Source of the DNA: Paraburkholderia sp. BCC1884
GTDB taxonomy: Bacteria; Pseudomonadota; Gammaproteobacteria; Burkholderiales; Burkholderiaceae
Direction: 5' to 3'
DNA: 64,000 nucleotides
NCBI RefSeq assembly: GCF_900996225.1
Contig: NZ_CAAJGL010000123.1
Location: forward strand, 62,001-126,000
The notes under the pieces were generated by a model that was not told the origin of the DNA, ran no database searches, and saw only the letters and a program-made list of their open reading frames with translations. Numbering within the stretch: the first letter of the stretch is position 1; each line of letters opens with the position of its first letter. The translations under genes were made by a program, and so were the position numbers. Below are positions 35,630 through 43,710 of the stretch, one piece after another.

Positions 35630-37162
35630 CTAGAACCGGAACACCGCCACTGTCTCCTTCAACTGCCTGGCCTGCTGCTCGAGCGACTGCGTAGCCGCGG
35701 TCGCCTGCTCGACCAGCGCGGCATTCTGCTGGGTCACCAGGTCCATCTCCGCGACGGCGCGAGCGACCTGTTCAATGCCCGAGCTTTGCTCCGACGAGGC
35801 CGCTGATATCTCTCCCATGATGTCGGCTACGCGCTTCACGTCGACGAGGATCGCCTGCATGCGGCCGCCCGCCTCATCGACCAGTGTGCCGCCTGCCTGA
35901 ACTTTTTTGCTCGACGTCTCGATTAACTGCTTGATCTCTTTGGCTGCCGCCGACGCGCGCTGCGCCAGCGTGCGGACTTCGGCGGCCACCACTGCGAATC
36001 CGCGTCCCTGCTCACCAGCGCGAGCGGCCTCGACGGCAGCATTGAGCGCAAGGATATTGGTCTGAAACGCAATGCCTTCGATGATCGCAATGATATTGCC
36101 GATGCGTACGGAACTCTGATCGATCTCGGCCATGGTTCTCACCACGCCGTCGACAGCGCTGCTGCCCAGGTGAGCTGTTTCAGTGGCGCCCGCCGCGAGC
36201 GTCAGCGCCTGGCGCGCATTATCGGCGTTGTGCTTGACCGTACTCGTCAGCTCTTCCATGCTTGCCGCGGTTTCCTGCAATGACGCCGCCTGCTGTTCCG
36301 TTCGCGAAGACAAATCGAGGTTACCGGCGGCGATCTGTTGCGCGGTCGTTGCAATCGTGTCACTCGCCCGGCGCACTGTGGTTACCGTGTTCGCGAGACC
36401 GTCGCGCATTTGCGCAAGGCCGCTCAGCAGCGCGCCCATTTCGTCATGGGACCACACGTCGATCGGGTGCGACAGGTCGCCTGCCGCAATCCGCTCGAAA
36501 TGGCCGAGTGCTGCGTCGAGCGGGGTGCCTATCGCCCGGCGCAGCGACACGAAGGTCAACGCGCCGGCAAGCAAGCCGAGCACAACCGTGGCGAACGTTA
36601 TCGCGCGAAACCGCCGGAAGCTGGCTTCTGCGTCGGCGTATCGTCCCTTCGCCTCGTCGCGCTGAAACTGCTTGAGGTCCGCGCTTGCAGTGACGTAGTC
36701 GGTGTTGGCTACGGCGATCGCCTTTAACGCGACCTTGACGGCGGCACCGTCCATGCTCTCGATCGAATCGGCGAAAGCATCGAGGTTACTCTGCACCCTG
36801 CCGCGCTTCGCATTGACCGCAGCGGCAAGACGAACTTCGCTCGCGGTGGCAGGCAAAGCCAGGTACTGGGCCCATGCCGCCAAGCCTTGCCCTTTGAGCA
36901 TGCGATAGGTTGCCACGTCCTTGTCGACGGTTGGCGCTGCCGGATCGAAGGCGATCCTGTCGACGGTCGTACGTTCGCGGCTGATCGCAAGTTCGGCGTC
37001 GCCGATGAGCCGCGTGCTGGCGAGCCGGTTCGCGTACGTCTCGCGGTTGGCATCGTTGCTATTCGCCATGCCCGTCACGCCGAGCGCGCCGATCGTCATC
37101 AGCAGCACGGAGAACAAAAGTATCGTGGCGCCAAGCCGCGCACGTATTGACAGCTTCGGCAT
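35630..37162 (-). CDS. Methyl-accepting chemotaxis protein, four-helix-bundle sensor (510 aa)
   Basis: Transmembrane chemoreceptor: TM1 at about residues 10-32, a periplasmic four-helix (TarH-like) ligand domain, TM2 near residue 190, HAMP, then the cytoplasmic signalling domain. The hairpin tip reads IIAIIEGIAFQTNILALNAAVEAARAGEQGRGFAVVAAEVRTLAQR. It ends the operon downstream of the semialdehyde dehydrogenase with an 11-base gap, so it may direct chemotaxis toward the operon's substrate. No C-terminal CheR-tethering pentapeptide is seen. Confidence 0.93.
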   Translation of the reverse strand: MPKLSIRARLGATILLFSVLLMTIGALGVTGMANSNDANRETYANRLASTRLIGDAELAISRERTTVDRIAFDPAAPTVDKDVATYRMLKGQGLAAWAQYLALPATASEVRLAAAVNAKRGRVQSNLDAFADSIESMDGAAVKVALKAIAVANTDYVTASADLKQFQRDEAKGRYADAEASFRRFRAITFATVVLGLLAGALTFVSLRRAIGTPLDAALGHFERIAAGDLSHPIDVWSHDEMGALLSGLAQMRDGLANTVTTVRRASDTIATTAQQIAAGNLDLSSRTEQQAASLQETAASMEELTSTVKHNADNARQALTLAAGATETAHLGSSAVDGVVRTMAEIDQSSVRIGNIIAIIEGIAFQTNILALNAAVEAARAGEQGRGFAVVAAEVRTLAQRASAAAKEIKQLIETSSKKVQAGGTLVDEAGGRMQAILVDVKRVADIMGEISAASSEQSSGIEQVARAVAEMDLVTQQNAALVEQATAATQSLEQQARQLKETVAVFRF

Positions 37163-37173
37163 CGTGTCTATCC

Positions 37174-38775
37174 TCAGCTGGCGCTCGAGCTGTCGAGCGC
37201 ACGCTTCGTCATTTCGCCGTCGACGAGCCGTGTCAGCTTGAGTGGATTGGCATTCTTCAGCGCATCGGGCAACTGGTCGTCGGGATAGTTCTGGTAACAG
37301 ACTGGCCGGAGGAAACGGTCGATCGCGAGTGTGCCGACCGAGGTGCCGCGCGCATCCGAGGTCGCGGGCCAGGGACCGCCGTGAACCATCGCGTCCGACA
37401 CCTCCACGCCGGTCGGATAGCCGTTCACCAGCAGCCGCCCGGCCTTTTCCTCGAGCCGTTCGATCAGCTTGCGATGTGATTGCAGATCGCCGGACGACGC
37501 CAGCAGCGTGGCCGTCAGTTGACCCTGCATGGTCGCGGCAAAGCGCAATAGCTGGTCCGCGCTATCGAGCTCGACGACCACCGTCGCCGGTCCGAAGATC
37601 TCTTCTTCGAGCGGTCGGCCGGGATCGAACAGCAGGCTCGCTTCGGCGATGAGCAACTGCGGCGCCGCCTGCCGCGCGTCGCCTTGAGCAGACGAATGCA
37701 GGCGGATGCCGGGACGGCCGTAAGCGCGCGCCAGCGCCACGTTGAAACCGGCGAAGATGCCGGGGTTCAGCATGGTCTGCGGCACCTGCCGCTCGATCGC
37801 GCGGCCGAGCTGGTCGATGAACGCGCTGAAGGGCGCCGAGCGCACGCCGAGCACGAGACCCGGACTGGTGCAGAGCTGCCCGCAACCGGTAGCCACCGAT
37901 GCCGCCAACTCATTGGCGAGCGCCGCGCCCCGCTGCTCCAGCGCGCCGTCCAGTACAAACACCGGATTCACGCTCGACATCTCCGCGAACACCGGAATCG
38001 GCTGCTCGCGAGCCGCCGCGAGATCGCAGAGCGCACGCCCGCCGCGCAGCGAACCGGTGAAGCCGACCGCCTGAATGCCGGGCGCCTGCACGAGGCGTGC
38101 GCCGACGCGCTCGCCGTAGATCAAATTGAAGGTTCCCGCCGGCATGCCGGTGCGCCGAATCGCCCGTTCGATCGCGTCGGCCACGTACCCGGATGTCACG
38201 AGATGGCCAGAGTGCGCCTTCACGACCACCGGACAGCCGGCCGCCAGCGCGGATGCGGTATCGCCGCCTGCCACCGAGAACGCCAACGGAAAATTACTCG
38301 CGCCGAACACGGCCACTGGCCCGACGCCGATACGGTATTGGCGCAGGTCGGGACGCGGAATCGGCTGCCGCCCAGGCAAGGCCCGATCGATGCGTGCGCC
38401 GTAGAAGTCGCCGCGGCGCAAGACCTGGGCGAACAGGCGCATCTGGTTGCTGGTGCGCGCGCGCTCGCCGACGACGCGGCCGTTCGGCAGCGCCGTTTCG
38501 CGCATCACCTCGGCAACGAAATCGTCGCCGAGCGCATCGATTTCCGCTGCGATCGCGTCCAGAAATTCGGCGCGTGCGCTCGCCGGCAACGCCCGATAGC
38601 GCGGAAAGGCGGCGGCGGCGGCGTTTACCGCGGCGTCGATTTCATCGTTCGTGGCCTGGGCGAAAGGCACCGGATATGTCTCGCCGGTCGAGGCCGAGAG
38701 GCTATGCAAGGCAACGTCGCCACGCGCGCTGCGCTGCCCGCCGATGTAGTTGTGACCGAGAAGTTTAGCTGTCAT
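37174..38775 (-). CDS. Aldehyde dehydrogenase, alpha-ketoglutaric-semialdehyde type (533 aa)
   Basis: NADP-type aldehyde dehydrogenase resembling KGSADH of the non-phosphorylative sugar-acid and hydroxyproline pathways. The Cys nucleophile is in GCGQLCTSPGLVLG, FGASNFPLAFSVAGGDTASALAAGCPVVVKAHSGH is the subgroup hallmark, and the Glu is in FAEMSSVNPVF. It oxidises 2,5-dioxopentanoate to 2-oxoglutarate in known members. Downstream of the Ldh-type dehydrogenase by 35 bases. No KDG/KDP dehydratase is in the window, so the feeding step must come from elsewhere or the true substrate differs. Confidence 0.88.
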   Translation of the reverse strand: MTAKLLGHNYIGGQRSARGDVALHSLSASTGETYPVPFAQATNDEIDAAVNAAAAAFPRYRALPASARAEFLDAIAAEIDALGDDFVAEVMRETALPNGRVVGERARTSNQMRLFAQVLRRGDFYGARIDRALPGRQPIPRPDLRQYRIGVGPVAVFGASNFPLAFSVAGGDTASALAAGCPVVVKAHSGHLVTSGYVADAIERAIRRTGMPAGTFNLIYGERVGARLVQAPGIQAVGFTGSLRGGRALCDLAAAREQPIPVFAEMSSVNPVFVLDGALEQRGAALANELAASVATGCGQLCTSPGLVLGVRSAPFSAFIDQLGRAIERQVPQTMLNPGIFAGFNVALARAYGRPGIRLHSSAQGDARQAAPQLLIAEASLLFDPGRPLEEEIFGPATVVVELDSADQLLRFAATMQGQLTATLLASSGDLQSHRKLIERLEEKAGRLLVNGYPTGVEVSDAMVHGGPWPATSDARGTSVGTLAIDRFLRPVCYQNYPDDQLPDALKNANPLKLTRLVDGEMTKRALDSSSAS

Positions 38776-38810
38776 GGTTTCTTCTTTGGGATGGGGCGCC
38801 GAAGCCGGCG

Positions 38811-39914
38811 CTAAATCGTCAGCAGGAACGGCGCACCCGCCGCCTGAGCGACGTCGCGGATTTTTTCGCGCAACGAATCGGGCATCGGGATGCCCTGCTC
38901 GCTGCGCTCCATGCGCGTCAGGCGCTCGGGATCACCCGGGATCAGCACGGGCTGCGCCGGGTGAGCCGGCTGGCTGCCGCGCAACGCGTCGATGACCGCG
39001 TCGAGGTCCGCGTGGTATTCGTCGATGGGACGGAATGCCGCCGGATTCATCGCGAGAAAAAAATGGCCGATGTTGTCGGGTTCGTCGCTCTTTTGCGTGC
39101 GGTTGCGCACCGGCGAGAACGAACCGCCGCCCAGCGTACTGCCGAGAATCTGCGCGAACAGACCGAGGCCATAGCCCTTGTGTCCGCCAAGCGTCGTGCC
39201 GTCGCCGCCGAGCGGCGCGAGGCCTCCGCCCAGGCGTTCGAATAGCAGACGGTAAGCTTCGGCGGAATCGGTCAACGTGTTGCCGGACGCGTCGAGCGCC
39301 CAGCCGGCTGGCAATGGCTTGCCCTGCAACGCGTAGACCTTGACCTTGTTGGACGCGACCACGCTGGTCGACATGTCGAGAATCACGGGTGGATGCCGTC
39401 CGGCAGGCGTCGCGAAGGCAAACGGATTGGTGCCGAGCATGGGCTCGGCGCCGAATGTGGGCACCACCGTCGCCAGACGCGTCGAACACGACACCATGGC
39501 GATCAGGCCGCGCTTCGCTGCCATCTCGGCGTAATAACCGGCCGCGCCGAAGTGCTGCGAATTGAACACCGACACTGCGCCCATGTCGCACGCGAGCGCC
39601 TTTTCAATGGCGAGTTCCATTGCCATGCGCGAGGTGGGATGGCCCATCGCCGCATTGCCGTCGATCAGCGCGGTAGTCGCCGTCTCGCGCACGATCCGTG
39701 CGCTCGCCTTCATATCGATCTGACCCGCGCGGTAGAGTTGATCGTAGAACATCAGCATCGAGATGCCGTGCGAGTCGATGCCTTTCAGGTCGGAGTCGAT
39801 CAGGATCTCGGCGGACGCCGTGACCTGGTCGGGCGACATGCCCCAGGCCTGCAGGATGACCTCGATTTGCTGCTGTGCGATTGCGGCCCCGATGCGGGGC
39901 ATAGTGTCTGCCAT
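38811..39914 (-). CDS. Ldh-family (malate/L-lactate-type) NAD(P) oxidoreductase (367 aa)
   Basis: Member of the non-Rossmann Ldh_2 family that reduces or oxidises 2-oxo/2-hydroxy acids, ureidoglycolate, 2,3-diketo-L-gulonate or cyclic imino acids. Conserved features: GIDSHGISML (catalytic His), NSQHFGAAGYYA, LGTNPFAFATPA and GGHKGYGLGLFAQIL. It sits between the ACS-type carrier and the semialdehyde dehydrogenase in one operon, consistent with oxidation of an imported hydroxyacid. The exact reaction is undetermined. Confidence 0.9.
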   Translation of the reverse strand: MADTMPRIGAAIAQQQIEVILQAWGMSPDQVTASAEILIDSDLKGIDSHGISMLMFYDQLYRAGQIDMKASARIVRETATTALIDGNAAMGHPTSRMAMELAIEKALACDMGAVSVFNSQHFGAAGYYAEMAAKRGLIAMVSCSTRLATVVPTFGAEPMLGTNPFAFATPAGRHPPVILDMSTSVVASNKVKVYALQGKPLPAGWALDASGNTLTDSAEAYRLLFERLGGGLAPLGGDGTTLGGHKGYGLGLFAQILGSTLGGGSFSPVRNRTQKSDEPDNIGHFFLAMNPAAFRPIDEYHADLDAVIDALRGSQPAHPAQPVLIPGDPERLTRMERSEQGIPMPDSLREKIRDVAQAAGAPFLLTI

Positions 39915-39990
39915 GACTGACCTGCCAAGCGATAAGATTGAATCGGAAAAGAGAGGCTGGCGCGCCGGGTTGTCCGGCTGGCGCCGTGCC

Positions 39991-40068
39991 TCAAATGCGC
40001 ACCGTTAATGCGTGGCTTAAATGCATGCCTTTAATGCCTACCGCTAATGCATGCGATTAATGCGTGGC
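39991..40068. repeat. Six degenerate 13-bp tandem repeats at the MFS/Ldh junction
   Basis: Units at 39991, 40004, 40017, 40030, 40043 and 40056, consensus about NTTAATGCNTGCC on the plus strand. The last unit contains the MFS stop codon. On the transcribed minus strand each unit reads GCATTAA-like; because 13 is not a multiple of 3, TAA-type stops fall in different frames along the array. Confidence 0.7.
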
Positions 40069-41382
40069 CGACGCCGCCGTAGGGTCGTCGCGGCCCGCGA
40101 GGCCAAGCCGGAACCAGACCGCCAGCGCGCCCGTGCCGAGCAACAGCAGGCTGACGGCCGGCACCAGCATCGGCGCCGCCGTGCTGCCCGTCGCCTTGCC
40201 GACCCAGGGCATGATGTTCTGGGCAAGAAAACCGCCCACGCTGGAGCCCGCGGCGATCACCGCAAGCGCCGCCGCGCCGCCGGCACCCTTCATGAACGAC
40301 GCCGGCAGGAGCCGCGGCGGCAGCGCCCAGAAACACGGGATCATCAGGTAGAGACACGGTGCGCCGAGCGACAGCGCCGCGAACCGCAGCGCATTGCTGA
40401 ACGGCCCCACGCTCGCGATAAAGAACGCCATACCCAGCACCGCCGCGCAGAAGACCGCAAGCAGCACGCGGCGCGGAGTCTTGAGGCGGCGCGGCAGCCA
40501 CAGCAACATCAACGACGTGATGAACCACGGAATCATGTTCAGCAGCCCGTTGACGCCGCTCGTCACGCCGAAGCCTCTGACGAGCGTCGGCAGCCAATAG
40601 GCGATACCGTAGATCGCAATGGAGATGGTTCCGTATCCGACGCTGAACAATGCCACCGTGCAGAACGCGGCCAGCGACCAGCCCGTGCCGCCGGCAAGAC
40701 GCGCCGCAGGCGGATCGGCGCGCAGCCGGGATTCGACTACCTCTTTCTCGCGCTCGCTGAGAAACGCCGCGGAGCGCGGGCCATCCGGCAGGCAGTACAG
40801 CGTGACGAAAGTCAGGAGCACCGCCGGCGCCCCCGTGGTCAGAAAAACCCACTGCCAACCCGCGAGACCCGCCGCGCCGTGCAGTTCGAGCGAGAAGCCG
40901 CCGATCAGCGAACCAAGCATGTTGCCCATGCTGCTGCCCAGCGTCAGCAGGCCGACAATGCCGGTGCGTTGGCGCTCCGGAAACCACATGCCGAGGTAGA
41001 GAATGATGCCGGGATAAAGGCCTGCTTCGGCCGCGCCGAGCAGAAAACGCAGAATCTGGAATGCCAGCACGGACGGCGTCCAGGCCAGCAACAACGTGGC
41101 GACGCCCCATGTGAACATGATCCGCGAGATCCAGCGGCGCGCGCCGAAGCGATGCATCATCAGATTGCTCGGCACCTCGAACACCAGATAACCGATAAAG
41201 AACAGCGAGGACGCAAAACCGTACGAGGCCTCGCTCATCTTCAGGCTGCTCAGCATCTGCAATTTGGCGAAGCCGATATTCGCGCGGTCGATATAAGCGA
41301 CCAGAAAAATCGCGATCAGCAGCGGCACAAGGCGCCACGCTATGCGCGTAAAAAGTGGGTCTTCACTGCTTCGGTCGGTCAC
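40057..41382 (-). CDS. MFS transporter, ACS family (441 aa)
   Basis: Organic-acid carrier of the ACS branch: FLVAYIDRANIGFAKLQMLSSL, FFIGYLVFEVPSNLMMHRFGAR and RFLLGAAEAGLYPGIILYL. I start at GTG 41382 because GGAGG lies five bases before it; an ATG at 41394 contains that site and sits against a GC hairpin, and the frame to 41487 is unsupported. It lies between the RraA-like gene and the Ldh gene, and probably imports the hydroxyacid or sugar acid processed by this operon. Long antisense frames over this gene are GC-bias shadows. Confidence 0.9.
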   Translation of the reverse strand: MTDRSSEDPLFTRIAWRLVPLLIAIFLVAYIDRANIGFAKLQMLSSLKMSEASYGFASSLFFIGYLVFEVPSNLMMHRFGARRWISRIMFTWGVATLLLAWTPSVLAFQILRFLLGAAEAGLYPGIILYLGMWFPERQRTGIVGLLTLGSSMGNMLGSLIGGFSLELHGAAGLAGWQWVFLTTGAPAVLLTFVTLYCLPDGPRSAAFLSEREKEVVESRLRADPPAARLAGGTGWSLAAFCTVALFSVGYGTISIAIYGIAYWLPTLVRGFGVTSGVNGLLNMIPWFITSLMLLWLPRRLKTPRRVLLAVFCAAVLGMAFFIASVGPFSNALRFAALSLGAPCLYLMIPCFWALPPRLLPASFMKGAGGAAALAVIAAGSSVGGFLAQNIMPWVGKATGSTAAPMLVPAVSLLLLGTGALAVWFRLGLAGRDDPTAASATH

Positions 41383-41397
41383 TGTCGCCTCCATGCC

Positions 41398-41417
41398 GGG
41401 CCGCTGTTGCGCGGCCC
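41398..41417 (-). promoter_or_regulatory. GC-rich stem-loop just upstream of the MFS start
   Basis: GGGCCGC-N6-GCGGCCC, a perfect 7-bp stem in the leader directly before the MFS ribosome site. It could influence translation or mark partial termination between rraA-like and MFS genes. No T-tract. Confidence 0.3.
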
Positions 41418-41562
41418 ATCGTCGATATACGTATGAGTGGGGTTTGGTGCGGCGGGCCGCACGGATTTCGTCGTTCTGGCCGGACACCGTGACGTGCGAA
41501 TGCGCAATCGTGCATTCGCGCGCCGCCGGCGCCGATTTTCTCGGTTTATCTGTTTGCCTCTG

Positions 41563-42312
41563 CTACGAACCGGCGCCTTTGCCGGCCAAGCTGTCCTTCC
41601 ACGCGTCGAATGCCAGGCGCGTCGCCTCGTCGGGCGGATACAGCCCGAAAGTCGACCGGCCCGCGCGCACCTGGCCGTCCACCCAGTCCTCGAAGACGGT
41701 CATCGCGGCGGCTTCCTCGGCGATCTGGTTGGCCAGATGCGCCGGAATCACCACCACCCCTTCCCCATCGCCGACGACAATGTCGCCCGGATACACCGCG
41801 ACGTCGCCGCATGCGATCGGCACGTTCAGATCGACAGCGTGGTGATGAATCAGATTCGTGGGCGCCGACGGCCGCGCCGCATAGCACGGAAAGTCCAGCG
41901 TCTGAAGATCGGGGGTGTCGCGAAAGCCGCCGTCGGTGACGACGCCGGCGACCCCGCGCATCATCATTCGCGTGATCAGAATGCCGCCCGCGGACGCCGC
42001 GCGCGCGTCCTTGCGCGAATCAATCACCATCACATGCTCCGCCGGAATCTCCTCCACGCCGCGCCGCTGTGGATGGCCGCGGTCCGAGAAAACGCCGATG
42101 TGATCGAGATCCTCGCGGGCCGGAATGTAGCGCAGCGTGTAGGCTTCGCCCACCATGCGTGCGGCCGTCGGATTGACGGGCAGCACGCCTTGCACGCAGA
42201 CGTTGTGGAAGCCACGCTTGAAGAGCGCGGTGGTCAGGGTTGCCGTGCTGACTGCGCGCAAACGGACGCGGTTCTCGTCGGACAGCGGGCTCGCGAGAGT
42301 CTCTGAAGTCAC
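41563..42312 (-). CDS. RraA-like protein (HMG/CHA aldolase fold) (249 aa)
   Basis: Member of the RraA / 4-hydroxy-4-methyl-2-oxoglutarate aldolase fold. The metal/catalytic GGFRDTPDL motif (Arg-Asp) and GDVAVYPGDIVVGDGEGVVVIP are diagnostic. Such proteins in sugar-acid operons are oxaloacetate decarboxylase/aldolases or have been implicated in sugar-acid dehydration rather than RNase E regulation. Located between a porin and an ACS carrier, it is probably a catabolic lyase here (inference). Longer than stand-alone RraA because of an N-terminal extension of roughly 60-80 residues. Confidence 0.85.
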   Translation of the reverse strand: MTSETLASPLSDENRVRLRAVSTATLTTALFKRGFHNVCVQGVLPVNPTAARMVGEAYTLRYIPAREDLDHIGVFSDRGHPQRRGVEEIPAEHVMVIDSRKDARAASAGGILITRMMMRGVAGVVTDGGFRDTPDLQTLDFPCYAARPSAPTNLIHHHAVDLNVPIACGDVAVYPGDIVVGDGEGVVVIPAHLANQIAEEAAAMTVFEDWVDGQVRAGRSTFGLYPPDEATRLAFDAWKDSLAGKGAGS

Positions 42313-42354
42313 AGATTTGCTCCTGGTTCTGATGAAGGGTTGGCCTGCCGGCGC

Positions 42355-43569
42355 TTAGAACTTGTGGCGAATCGCGAAACGCACCGTCGCCTGTTGATTA
42401 CCCGACGAAGGGGTCAGGCCGTTGAGCGACGCGCGCGCCGCATGGCCCGTCGAATCGATGCCGCTCGCGTGCTGCAAGACGCCGATCAGATAGAAGTCGG
42501 TGCGCTTCGACAGAATGTAGTCGGCGCTCAACGCGCCCTGCTGGTACTTCGCATCGTTCGCGGCGCCCCCGTCGGTGTAGTTGTAGGCCACCCCCACCGA
42601 TAACGCCGGCGTCAATTGATACTGCGCGCTGAGTTCCGCGCTATTGAATGCCGCGGCGCCGCCCAGTCCGGCCGGATTGAGCACCGACGCGACACCGCTC
42701 AGGTGCTTGTACTTCGTGTTCGAATAGATCGCGCCGATCGTTGCCGCACCGATGCCGTACGTGGCACCCGCACTGATGATCTCTTCGCTTTGCGCCGATG
42801 CGTACCCGCTAATGACCGGCGAGCTGCCGAAATTATTCGTGGCCGCCGTCGCGCTAACCGCCGTGCCAAAGAACGAGGCGTTCGGATTGCGCGCGTTCAG
42901 GTAGCCGACACCAACCGTGAGCGGGCCACGCGCATAACCGGCGCCGATCGAGTAAATCTGGTTGCCCGCCATGCTGCCCGGCACACCGCCGAAGCTATAC
43001 ATGGCTTCGGCCGTGAAGCCTGCGTAGTTGGCCGTACGGTATTTGACCGCGTTGTTGACACGATTGGTGTTGTTGAGGTTGTCCAGATCGCCCGGATGCG
43101 CGCCGATGCTGCCCGAGAACATCGCGCTCGGCATTAGCGGATGGATGTAGTCGACCACCGGATCGTACTGACGGCCCAGGGTCACCGTGCCGGACGCGCC
43201 CGACAATCCCACGTAAGCCTGGCGGCCGAACAGCAGCGAGCCCTGTCCCATTTTGCCGTTGTTCACGTCGAAGCCGCTCTCCAGCACGAACAGCGTCTTC
43301 AGACCGCCACCCAGGTCCTCAACGCCTCGCAGCCCCCAGCGGCTGCCGCTGAGAATACCGCTCGACAGGCTATACAGGTTGTGGCCATGGCCTGGGCTGG
43401 TCTGCACGTTGCTCGTATAGTTGATGCCCTCGTCGATGATCCCGTATAGCGTTACGCTGCCTTGCGCGTGGACGGGCGCCGATACCGATGCCGCTGCGGC
43501 GAACGCCGCGAATGTAAGGGCCGCCCGCGCGGCAAATGAGTTCGATGAGGTTGCAAGGGTCTTTCGCAC
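42355..43569 (-). CDS. Gram-negative porin (404 aa)
   Basis: Outer-membrane trimeric porin. A signal peptide rich in Ala ends SAPVHAQ, and the mature start is GSVTLYGIIDEGINYTSN; SRWGLRGVEDLGGGLKTLF and the C-terminal aromatic-ended VRFAIRHKF are hallmarks. The start is GTG 43569, supported by GGAGA and the signal-peptide pattern; the frame to 43641 is rejected. It is preceded by a terminator, so it probably has its own promoter and heads porin-rraA-MFS-ldh-aldH-mcp. Confidence 0.92.
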   Translation of the reverse strand: MRKTLATSSNSFAARAALTFAAFAAAASVSAPVHAQGSVTLYGIIDEGINYTSNVQTSPGHGHNLYSLSSGILSGSRWGLRGVEDLGGGLKTLFVLESGFDVNNGKMGQGSLLFGRQAYVGLSGASGTVTLGRQYDPVVDYIHPLMPSAMFSGSIGAHPGDLDNLNNTNRVNNAVKYRTANYAGFTAEAMYSFGGVPGSMAGNQIYSIGAGYARGPLTVGVGYLNARNPNASFFGTAVSATAATNNFGSSPVISGYASAQSEEIISAGATYGIGAATIGAIYSNTKYKHLSGVASVLNPAGLGGAAAFNSAELSAQYQLTPALSVGVAYNYTDGGAANDAKYQQGALSADYILSKRTDFYLIGVLQHASGIDSTGHAARASLNGLTPSSGNQQATVRFAIRHKF

Positions 43570-43643
43570 TGCGAGGTCTCCAATTACTTTTGTTGTTAGC
43601 GACAGAAAGGAATTGCGCTTTGCCGTGCCCGGCGCGCGCAAAT

Positions 43644-43679
43644 AAAAAAACCGACGAGGCGATGCCTTGCCTTCATCGG
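43644..43679 (-). terminator. Rho-independent terminator after lhgO
   Basis: On the minus strand a stem CCGATGA-AGGC / GCCT-CGTCGG (one bulged A and one G-U pair) at 43651-43679 is followed directly by seven T (43650 to 43644). It lies 32 bases past the lhgO stop and 75 bases before the porin start, so lhgO is probably transcribed separately from the porin operon. Confidence 0.75.
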
Positions 43680-43710
43680 CAAAACGGTGGTGGTTCGGTC
43701 GCCCGGCGCG

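Noticed and set aside
37684..38814. 376-codon plus-strand frame opposite the semialdehyde dehydrogenase
   Set aside because: Antisense shadow; the translation has no domain and strong Arg/His bias.
40031..41436. Long plus- and minus-strand frames (over 430 codons) overlapping the ACS carrier at 40057-41382
   Set aside because: Arg/Ala/Gln-rich, low-complexity translations without domains, in the shadow frames of a clear membrane transporter; an effect of high GC.
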